From: Methanothermus fervidus DSM 2088
GTDB lineage: Archaea > Methanobacteriota > Methanobacteria > DSM-2088 > Methanothermaceae
Assembly: GCA_000166095.1 (NCBI GenBank)
Contig: CP002278.1
Coordinates: forward strand, 838,001 to 902,000
Direction: 5' to 3'
DNA length: 64,000 nucleotides
Below the pieces are notes generated by a model. It saw only the letters and a list, made by a program, of their open reading frames with translations. It was not told the DNA's origin and ran no database searches. The translations under genes and the position numbers were made by a program. How positions within the stretch are numbered: position 1 is the first letter of the stretch; every line of letters starts with the position of its first letter. Positions 42,014 through 48,966 of this stretch are shown here, in pieces.

Positions 42014-43189
42014 ATGGTTGTAGTTATTGGATCGGGGGCAGGCGGTGCAACTGTAGCTAGAGAATTATCAAAAGCAGGAATAGATGTCAAAATATTGGAA
42101 AAAGGACCATATATTTCACCAAAGGAAGCATATAAATGTTATGAGAAGGATGATAAAGTTTTAAGGACTTCTTGTGTAGGTGGAACAACATTAGTATCAA
42201 TGGGAAATGCTCTAAGGACTTTAGAAGATGAACTTCTCAAATATGGTATAGATTTATCAAATGAATTTAGAGAACTTGAAAAAGAATTATCTATTTCACC
42301 ACTTCCAGATTCTCATTTTGGTAAAGGTACAAAAATGCTTATGGATGCTGCTAAATCTTTAAATCTTCCTGTTAAAAAAATGCCAAAATTTATAGACCCA
42401 AACAAATGTGAACCATGTGGCAAATGTCCATTTGGTTGTCCAAAAGATGCAAAATGGACATCTTTGAATTATATAAATGAATCTTTGAAATATGGGGCAA
42501 AGTTATATTCTAATACTGTAGTTAAAAAAATACTTGTTAAAAATGATGAAGTTTGCGGTGTATTAACAAATAAAGGGAAAATAAAAGACAAAAATGTTGT
42601 TGTCGCTGCGGGCGCAATAGAAACTGCAAAATTACTTAAAAAAGTGGGTATAAAAGCTGGTGAAAAATTTTTTATGGATACTTTTATTACAGTTGGAGGT
42701 ATTCTCAAATCAATAAATTTTCATAAAGAAGTCCAAATGAACATGTTCATTGAGATGGATAAATACATTTTGTCTCCACATTTTTCAACATTGCTTAGAG
42801 ATAAGTTAAAATGTAAAAACAAGGATATAATCGGGATAATGGTCAAAATTAAGGATGACAGTTGTGGTAAAATTAAAAATAAAAAAATTATAAAGTATCA
42901 TACAGAGAATGACATAGAAGCATTATGCGATGGTAGTGTACTGGCTACATCATTACTTGAAAAAATTGGAGTATCTCCTAACACTATCGTATCAACAATT
43001 CCTCGAGGTGCTCATCCTGGAGGAACAGCCCCAATTGGAGAAGTAGTAGACAACAACCTCCAGACTAAAATTTCAGGTTTATATGTTGCTGATGCAAGTG
43101 TATTACCTGAATCTCCTGGTGCACCGCCTATTTTAACTATAATGGCCCTTGCAAAACGGCTTTCTAAATATTTATTGAATTCATTATGA
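42014..43189 (+). CDS. GMC-type FAD oxidoreductase with embedded 4-cysteine motif
   Basis: A 391-residue flavoprotein. The N-terminal dinucleotide loop is VVVIGSGAGGATVARELSKA, then TSCVGGTTLVSMGNAL. At about 132-145 lies CEPCGKCPFGCPKDAKW, a Cys set that could hold an Fe-S cluster or zinc. The C-terminal GMC block is GAHPGGTAPIGEVVD with VADASVLPESPGAPPILTIM. The substrate (alcohol or sugar donor) is unknown. ATG 42014 follows AAAGTGAT. It is monocistronic. Confidence 0.82.
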   Translation: MVVVIGSGAGGATVARELSKAGIDVKILEKGPYISPKEAYKCYEKDDKVLRTSCVGGTTLVSMGNALRTLEDELLKYGIDLSNEFRELEKELSISPLPDSHFGKGTKMLMDAAKSLNLPVKKMPKFIDPNKCEPCGKCPFGCPKDAKWTSLNYINESLKYGAKLYSNTVVKKILVKNDEVCGVLTNKGKIKDKNVVVAAGAIETAKLLKKVGIKAGEKFFMDTFITVGGILKSINFHKEVQMNMFIEMDKYILSPHFSTLLRDKLKCKNKDIIGIMVKIKDDSCGKIKNKKIIKYHTENDIEALCDGSVLATSLLEKIGVSPNTIVSTIPRGAHPGGTAPIGEVVDNNLQTKISGLYVADASVLPESPGAPPILTIMALAKRLSKYLLNSL

Positions 43190-43252
43190 TGAATCTCTAA
43201 TTCTAAATAATTTTTAATAAAAGTAAAGTAAGTTTGATATCCACGATAAAAA

Positions 43253-43268
43253 CCGAAAAATATATATA
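43253..43268 (+). promoter_or_regulatory. BRE/TATA promoter of the pseudomurein-binding protein
   Basis: CCGAAAAATATATATA has the classic archaeal purine-rich BRE followed by TATA. Transcription should start near 43288, giving a leader of about 55 bases with AGGAGG at 43331-43336. This is one of the strongest-looking promoters in the window, so the gene is probably well expressed. Confidence 0.65.
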
Positions 43269-43343
43269 GGGACGAATTCTGGATATTTTGGAGTGTTTAG
43301 ACCCTGAAAGAACAATTAAAAAAGAAAAAGAGGAGGAAGTTAT

Positions 43344-44255
43344 ATTAAGCGAAAATCGCCGTATAGTGTGCCGCTTGCACTTATATTGGCATTAGTATGT
43401 GTAAGTGGCGCACATGCTATAGATGATACAAACATGACAAAAACGCCAAAAGATGTTGGTAATTTATTTTTAAATGACAAAAATTCTAAAATAAATAGTG
43501 TTTTGGATGGAGCATCTAAAGCCTATGATTTTATAAATGAAAAAAACAGTGTTCCAGATTGTTTAGAAACTTCTGATGGTGAAACTGTTAAAAAACCACA
43601 ATTTATACATCTAATGGCAAAAACAATACTCTATTTAGACGATCCAACACAAAATGAAATTGTGGAAAATGACTTCAACAACAATATAAAACCAGCTTCC
43701 ACACCTTATTATGGTACTAGTTATTGTGAACTTAAAAAAACTGAATATCTAGATATAGCAAAGAGACTTGTGAATTTTGTTGAGAAGAACAAAAGGTTGC
43801 CAAACTATGTTAGTACCAAATCAGGGAAAATAGGATGTGATCTATTATTTCCAGTCTTTTCAAATGTATTGACCACATACAAAAATACAGGAGAATTGCC
43901 AGAAAATATAAAAATTTGTTTAGCAGATAAATATCAGGTTATTGGTCAAATAATGATGAAAGCAGCAAAATACAGATACATTAGTGGAATTAGCACTCTT
44001 GAAGAGTTTTTAAGGGCAGGTGGAGGCGACTGCTGGGCTATGAGTGAATATTTATTTAATGAACTTACAAAAGCTGGAATAAAGGCTAGAATAATTCAAT
44101 ATGCAACTGCTTATGCGCCAAACCACAGAACTGTACAATATTTCAAAGATGGACGGTGGATTGACCTCCCATACAGAAGTTACCCAATAAATATGCTGTT
44201 TTGGAATACCTACAGTAAGCCATGCATGTGTGTAATAAAAGTAAACAACTGCTAA
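43344..44255 (+). CDS. Secreted pseudomurein-binding transglutaminase-like protein (autolysin candidate), ATT start
   Basis: The 303-residue frame is proposed to start at ATT 43344, exactly seven bases after AGGAGG (43331-43336). This gives a normal signal peptide with a KRK head and a hydrophobic core ending GAHA. The first standard codon, GTG 43368, lacks a ribosome-binding site and loses the charged head. Two pseudomurein-binding repeats follow (about 55-98 and 135-180; second has FVEKNKRLPNYVS). A papain/transglutaminase core then shows Cys230 (GGGDCWAMS), His261 (PNHRTVQY) and Asp274 (GRWIDLPYR). The domain pairing resembles pseudomurein endoisopeptidases PeiP/PeiW. Role inferred. Confidence 0.85.
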   Translation: MKRKSPYSVPLALILALVCVSGAHAIDDTNMTKTPKDVGNLFLNDKNSKINSVLDGASKAYDFINEKNSVPDCLETSDGETVKKPQFIHLMAKTILYLDDPTQNEIVENDFNNNIKPASTPYYGTSYCELKKTEYLDIAKRLVNFVEKNKRLPNYVSTKSGKIGCDLLFPVFSNVLTTYKNTGELPENIKICLADKYQVIGQIMMKAAKYRYISGISTLEEFLRAGGGDCWAMSEYLFNELTKAGIKARIIQYATAYAPNHRTVQYFKDGRWIDLPYRSYPINMLFWNTYSKPCMCVIKVNNC

Positions 44256-44279
44256 TTTCCCCCTCTTTTTATTTTTTAA
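44256..44279 (+). terminator. Oligo-T terminator
   Basis: A pyrimidine run with T5 and T6 tracts (44266-44277) directly follows the stop of the pseudomurein-binding protein gene, as expected for archaeal termination. Confidence 0.6.
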
Positions 44280-44333
44280 CTATTTACCATGTATCAGCAT
44301 TGATGGATTTTTAACAATCATTGTTCCAGATAT

Positions 44334-44456
44334 TTAAATGGGATATCCACCAAGGATTATTGTTTTTGTTTCATTTGGCTTTAGAGTTATTGTTAATTCC
44401 TTATACCTGACTTTAATTCCATTAACCGGATTTGTGATGTAATATTTTTTATGCAT
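44334..44456 (-). pseudogene. Remnant of a protein C-terminus (40 codons)
   Basis: On the minus strand an open frame from ATG 44456 to TAA 44334 encodes a peptide with [18 protein letters not shown] and a tail [10 protein letters not shown]. It reads like the last beta-strands of a secreted or surface protein with an Ig-like end, not like random DNA. The rest of the gene is missing: only a weak ribosome-binding site and no further coding sequence lie upstream. I take it as a leftover of a lost gene; a genuine 40-residue protein is less likely. Confidence 0.4.
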
Positions 44457-44493
44457 TAATCTCTATAAGTTTTCTCAAATATAAAAAAATTCT

Positions 44494-45612
44494 ATGAAAC
44501 TATTGATAGTTGGTATAAATACTAGGCCAATAGCTCATGCTGCCTATAATCTGGGTCATGAGGTATATTCTGTCAGCTATTATTGTCCTATAGATTTCAA
44601 AGCTTACAAAGATAGAAAATGCATTTTAAAGTATAAACCATTTAAATCCTGTGGAAAATTATCGGAACGTTTTAAAGAAAGATATTTAGAAGAAATGTCC
44701 AAAGAATGGATAGATAAAGTAGATTATATAATTCCATATACAGGTGCTCCTGTCAACAGCTACCCACAAAGAAAAATCTTAGGAAATAACAAAATAGAAA
44801 AAATAGAAAATAAATATAAATTGTATAAAATTCTTAGAAAACATTTTAACGTGCCAAAAACATATTTATTGTCGGATATTGATGAAGCTAAAGAAATAAT
44901 TAATAATCATCCAAATAAGAAATTCCTAATAAAACCTGTGAAAGGTTCTGGTGGTTATGGGATATTCCATGCCAACAATTTTTCAAATAATTTTGGCAAT
45001 AAAAAATTCTTATTACAAGAATACATAGATGGCGTTGACGTCAGTGCTTCTGTAATTAGTAATGGAAAAGAAGCTAAAACTATTTTTACGAGTAATCAAT
45101 TATTAAATTTAAATGTAGCAGGATGGGAAGGACATTTTATTTATGAAGGCAACATAGTGCCTTCAATTTATGAAAATGAAAAAATGAAAAATATTGCAGA
45201 AAATGTTATTAAAAAACTTTCGTTGGTGGGATCTAATGGTGTAGATATGGTAATGACACATGACAAAATTTATGTTATTGAAGTTAATCCCAGGTTGCAA
45301 GGAACATTTGAATGTGCAGAATTACTAGGTATAAATGTTCTTGATGCGCATATAAAGGCATGTAAGGAGGGTATCTTAATAGATAGGATGAATATTAATG
45401 AAATAGCCATTAAAAAAATAATATATGCTAAAAATAAATTATTTGTGAAAAATACTGATTTTCCAAAAAATGTTCATGATATTCCTGCTAAGAATGTCAT
45501 AATAGAAAAAGGAGAACCTGTTGTTACCATTCTTTCAAAGGCTAAAAAACTTAAGACCGCAGTTAATAAATTAAATAAAACTAAAGAAATAATAAACAAA
45601 AATTTAAAGTAA
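44494..45612 (+). CDS. ATP-grasp superfamily ligase (function unknown)
   Basis: A 372-residue protein. A Rossmann-like start (LLIVGINTRPIAHAAYNLGH) is followed by the ATP-grasp core: KFLIKPVKGSGGYGI (about 147-161), LLQEYIDGVDVSASVI and the Mg site VIEVNPRLQGTFECAEL. Such enzymes join a carboxylate to an amine or thiol via acyl phosphate; a coenzyme role (as for tyramine-glutamate ligase MfnD) is possible but I cannot assign it. No ribosome-binding site is visible; CTCTATAAG about 27 bases upstream suggests a leaderless start. Confidence 0.8.
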   Translation: MKLLIVGINTRPIAHAAYNLGHEVYSVSYYCPIDFKAYKDRKCILKYKPFKSCGKLSERFKERYLEEMSKEWIDKVDYIIPYTGAPVNSYPQRKILGNNKIEKIENKYKLYKILRKHFNVPKTYLLSDIDEAKEIINNHPNKKFLIKPVKGSGGYGIFHANNFSNNFGNKKFLLQEYIDGVDVSASVISNGKEAKTIFTSNQLLNLNVAGWEGHFIYEGNIVPSIYENEKMKNIAENVIKKLSLVGSNGVDMVMTHDKIYVIEVNPRLQGTFECAELLGINVLDAHIKACKEGILIDRMNINEIAIKKIIYAKNKLFVKNTDFPKNVHDIPAKNVIIEKGEPVVTILSKAKKLKTAVNKLNKTKEIINKNLK

Positions 45613-45619
45613 GATTACT

Positions 45620-46048
45620 ATGCGAGATTTAGATAAATTAGGTAGGATCTTAAAAAAAGAAATATTGAGTCTTAATCGCCACGTGCCAAAACGTAGAAAA
45701 ACCTTAAAGGAATTACTTGAAGAAAAAAAGCCACATGTTATTGGTTTAAATGGGAAAAGACACAGATTCAAAAAAAATGAATTAAAGCTTATTGCTTCTA
45801 TTTTATCTCCTGAGGAATATGAAAAGATCAAACTTCCAATATATCTTGAAATGGGTACATCAACATCGGGGATAAGGATTAGAGGGAAATTAGAGTCCCG
45901 TGTCATATTATATGTACTTGGCAAAGAAAAAGAGATAGATGAACTTAAGAATAAAAATGAAATCTACATATATAAACCAGAGCTTAGAATTGTAAGACAA
46001 AAACTTCCAACCACTACACAATACATCTTTGTAACAAAAGGTGTTTAA
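45620..46048 (+). CDS. UPF0216 (DUF61) family protein
   Basis: A 142-residue protein with the family patterns HVPKRRKTLKELLEEKKPHV and GLNGKRHRFKKNELKLIASI, then LPIYLEMGTSTSGIRIRG. The family is archaeal and of unknown function. It starts 7 bases after the ATP-grasp gene and is followed after one base by a 51-codon membrane protein, so these are co-transcribed. Confidence 0.82.
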   Translation: MRDLDKLGRILKKEILSLNRHVPKRRKTLKELLEEKKPHVIGLNGKRHRFKKNELKLIASILSPEEYEKIKLPIYLEMGTSTSGIRIRGKLESRVILYVLGKEKEIDELKNKNEIYIYKPELRIVRQKLPTTTQYIFVTKGV

Positions 46049-46049
46049 A

Positions 46050-46205
46050 ATGTATAAAGATCCATTGACTGAACTTTTAGAGGATCCTGATAAAAGAGCT
46101 AAGCTATCCGTAATATTTGTTGGATTAGTAATTCTTTCCACAGTAATGATTGTTTCGGGCATGATTATTTTTATATACCTGTTACTTAAGAAATATGGTT
46201 ACTAG
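46050..46205 (+). CDS. Small membrane protein (51 residues)
   Basis: A 51-codon frame from ATG 46050 to TAG 46203-46205, starting one base after the UPF0216 stop. The N-terminus (YKDPLTELLEDPDKRAKL) is soluble and charged; residues about 22-46 form one transmembrane helix with a KKYGY tail. GGTG before the ATG and AGGTGAT at its end (for the next gene) make it part of an operon. No family recognised. Tight packing and good codon use support a real gene. Confidence 0.7.
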   Translation: MYKDPLTELLEDPDKRAKLSVIFVGLVILSTVMIVSGMIIFIYLLLKKYGY

Positions 46206-46214
46206 GTGATAAAA

Positions 46215-47375
46215 ATGAAAAAGATAATTGCATTTGTAATTTTAATTATTGCTGGATCACTATTAGCATTTAGTTTTTTTACCAGTAAAAATACGAGTAA
46301 ATCATTATTTGAAGATATAGAAACAGATCCTGCACATGCTTCATACATAATTTTAGGTGCCTCTTACATAAAAGTTCCAAAAGGCGCAACAGTTGTTACA
46401 CAAGTTGATAGGGTGATAAGAGATAAATCATCAAGATACAATGTCAATGTTCCACCAAATCACATTCCAAAATCTCCTAAAGAACTTGTACCTTGGATGG
46501 AAGGAGCAAGAGTTGCAGAATTAATGAAATATGCTAATGTTAAAGTTATACCAGCCACTGGTGTAGTTATTAAGAAAATTAATGGAACATGGTATGGACC
46601 AGATGAAAAAGGAAATTATATATTTGAAGTAGATCCAAGTAAAGCAGGCCCGCCATTTTCCAAGAAAATAAATGAAAACACAGCAATAGAAATTGACACT
46701 CATGGTATGAACGTCATGGTACCCACTGCCATAAAAGAGCATGCATTTTTAGTTATTGCATGTGGAGATTTGATTGGTAAAGCCAAAGCAGAGATGTACA
46801 TGGCAAAAAGAGGTATAAATTGTTATGCAGTATGTGATAGATATACACCTTATTGTTTAGGTTATCAAGGGCCAGGTGTCATTCTTGGTGGTGCCCCTAT
46901 AAGACCTATTAAAGAAGGAGCAATCATAGGTGCTCAACCAGTATATATAAACACCAAAGAATTAATAGTGGCACAAACAACTCATGTAGCTTACCCATAC
47001 CAATACTGTGATACTCCAGCAAGATTTTTCAACATGTTACAAAAGAAATATGGAATAAAATTAAATGTAAAGATTGTAGATTCAACAAATGCTGTGAAAG
47101 TCGTTGAAGAAGCAGAAAAAACAGGTGCAAATGTTATTGGTGTCAGAGTTGTTACATATCAAGATAAAAAGGCTGTTGAAAAATGGCTGAAAGAAAATCC
47201 TAACCATAGGGCAATATTGTTCCACTCTGCAGCATATGAACCTGGGTACAAATTATTCTTTGAGTTTCCACAACAAGTCACTGGTCAGGATCCAAGACCA
47301 ATATTTGTAAAAGACATCCCAATTGAAGAATTACAGAAAAAATTGGAAGAGATAAGAAAACTATGGACAACATAA
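46215..47375 (+). CDS. Membrane-anchored protein of unknown function (386 residues)
   Basis: Start ATG 46215 follows TAGGTGATAAAA; the GTG at 46206 overlaps this site. One N-terminal signal-anchor (about 3-20, IIAFVILIIAGSLLAFSFF) precedes a soluble domain of 360 residues with conserved-looking segments EIDTHGMNVMVPTAIKEHA, INCYAVCDRYTPYCLGYQGP, GVILGGAPIRPIKEGAIIGA and CDTPARFFNML. Several Cys and His suggest a metal or nucleotide site. I recognise no family. It lies in one operon with UPF0216, CbiG and a class II aldolase. Confidence 0.75.
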   Translation: MKKIIAFVILIIAGSLLAFSFFTSKNTSKSLFEDIETDPAHASYIILGASYIKVPKGATVVTQVDRVIRDKSSRYNVNVPPNHIPKSPKELVPWMEGARVAELMKYANVKVIPATGVVIKKINGTWYGPDEKGNYIFEVDPSKAGPPFSKKINENTAIEIDTHGMNVMVPTAIKEHAFLVIACGDLIGKAKAEMYMAKRGINCYAVCDRYTPYCLGYQGPGVILGGAPIRPIKEGAIIGAQPVYINTKELIVAQTTHVAYPYQYCDTPARFFNMLQKKYGIKLNVKIVDSTNAVKVVEEAEKTGANVIGVRVVTYQDKKAVEKWLKENPNHRAILFHSAAYEPGYKLFFEFPQQVTGQDPRPIFVKDIPIEELQKKLEEIRKLWTT

Positions 47376-47403
47376 CTTTTTGCCAATGTTGGATGGATAA
47401 TCC

Positions 47404-48417
47404 ATGCGTGTCATGATAATTTCAATAACAGAACAAGGGGAAAAAATAGCAGACAAGATATATAATAAATTTAAAAATGATCCCAGAGTTATCAAAGTAA
47501 GCAAATTCCACAAAAACGTCAAATCAGTGCTAAAAAAATATTTTAAAGAATATGATGTAATTATAGGAATAATGGCAACTGGAATCATGGTAAGAAGTAT
47601 TGTAAACCTTTTGTCAAAAAAATATAAAGATCCTGGTGTAATAGTTATAGATGATGCAGGTAAAAATGTTATAAGTCTTTTATCTGGACATTTAGGCGGT
47701 GCAAACGAATTAACAAAAGAAATAGCAGAAATAATAAATGCAAATCCAGTTATAACGACGTCTACCGATGTACATGGATTTGTTGGGATAGATTCTTTAG
47801 CAAAAAAATATTATTGGAAAATATTAAATCCAGAACTAATAGTTGAGTTTAATAGTGCAATTCTAAAAAATAAAACTATTAAATTATTATCTCGAAAAAA
47901 TTTAAGATATATATTTAAAAATCCTAAAATTAGTAGATCATATTCATGGGAAATGGCAGATGTAGATGGAATACAGGCAATTTTAAATAATAAAAAATTA
48001 AAAATGGTTCCTCTCAACTTAGTTATTGGAATAGGAACAAAGAAAAATATTGAAAAAAGAAAAGTAATAGAAGCAATAAATGATGCAGTTGAGATATTAA
48101 AAATTGATATTAAAAGAATAGACGCATTGGCCACTGGAGAAATGAAAAAAAATGAAGTTGGACTGCTGGACACTGCAAAAGAATTAAATTTACCTCTTTT
48201 ACTTGTTAAAAAAGAAGAATTAAAAAATAAAAATTACCCATCTGACTCAAAATTTGTAAGAAAAAAATTTGGCATTGGTAGTGTATGTGAGCCTGCTGCT
48301 CTTCATGTCGCTGGAAAAAACTCACAACTTATTTTAAGAAAAATTACAAGAGATGGCGTAGCTGTTGCTGCAGCAGTAGGAGAAGGAAACTTGAAAGGAA
48401 ATAAGGTGACATCATGA
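47404..48417 (+). CDS. cbiG: Cobalt-precorrin 5A hydrolase CbiG
   Basis: Opens the delta-lactone of cobalt-precorrin 5A, releasing acetaldehyde, in anaerobic corrin synthesis. The 337-residue protein has the N-terminal domain with IIGIMATGIMVRSIV, the central LLSGHLGGANELTKEIA and ITTSTDVHGF, and the C-terminal domain with DALATGEMKKNEVGLLDTA and KFGIGSVCEPAAL. Other cbi genes are not close. It overlaps the aldolase gene by four bases. Confidence 0.92.
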   Translation: MRVMIISITEQGEKIADKIYNKFKNDPRVIKVSKFHKNVKSVLKKYFKEYDVIIGIMATGIMVRSIVNLLSKKYKDPGVIVIDDAGKNVISLLSGHLGGANELTKEIAEIINANPVITTSTDVHGFVGIDSLAKKYYWKILNPELIVEFNSAILKNKTIKLLSRKNLRYIFKNPKISRSYSWEMADVDGIQAILNNKKLKMVPLNLVIGIGTKKNIEKRKVIEAINDAVEILKIDIKRIDALATGEMKKNEVGLLDTAKELNLPLLLVKKEELKNKNYPSDSKFVRKKFGIGSVCEPAALHVAGKNSQLILRKITRDGVAVAAAVGEGNLKGNKVTS

Positions 48418-48965
48418 TGAAGAAAATTGTAAAGTATGCACACTATTTACATAGGAAGGGTTTTACTGCTGGCAATGCTGGAAACATAAGTGTCTTATAT
48501 AGAAATAAAATTATGGATGTTGTTGCCATTACATCTAGTGGTTCATGCTTAGGAACAATTAGTGAAGATGAAATTGTATTGTTAGATCTTGATGGGAATG
48601 TGATATCTGGCAAAAAACCTTCATCTGAACTACATTTACATATGAACCTTTATAAAATAAGGGATGATATAAATGCTATAGTTCATACTCATCCTCCTTA
48701 TACAGTAGCACTAACAATGAAAGATATTAGAATCGAAAGACCAGAAGGTGTTCCTGGAAATAAAAAATTTTTAGAAGAAATTCCATATTATAGACCTGGG
48801 AGTATTGAGTTGGCAAATGCATGTTCAAAAAAATTAAAAAAAGAAAAAATTTTAGTATTGAAGAAGCATGGTTTAGTTACATGCGGATCTTCACTAGAAG
48901 AAGCTGTGAATTTAACAGAATTAGTAGAAAATGCGGCTAAAATAACTTATATATCATCTCAATAG
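48414..48965 (+). CDS. fucA: Class II aldolase (L-fuculose-phosphate aldolase type)
   Basis: A 183-residue zinc aldolase. Zinc ligands are the pair in AIVHTHPPYTVAL (about 82-94) and the His in LKKHGLVTCG; the catalytic Glu is in SSELHLHMNL; GNAGNISVLY is the phosphate-binding segment. In methanogens a homologue makes lactaldehyde for the F420 pathway. Substrate here is inferred. It overlaps cbiG (ATGATGA) and ends 1 base before the convergent Hef stop. Confidence 0.85.
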   Translation: MMKKIVKYAHYLHRKGFTAGNAGNISVLYRNKIMDVVAITSSGSCLGTISEDEIVLLDLDGNVISGKKPSSELHLHMNLYKIRDDINAIVHTHPPYTVALTMKDIRIERPEGVPGNKKFLEEIPYYRPGSIELANACSKKLKKEKILVLKKHGLVTCGSSLEEAVNLTELVENAAKITYISSQ

Positions 48966-48966
48966 T

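Noticed and set aside
43186-43250. ATGATGA (C box-like) at the end of the GMC oxidoreductase gene
   Set aside because: No D box (CTGA) follows within a normal distance; it is simply the stop codon context.
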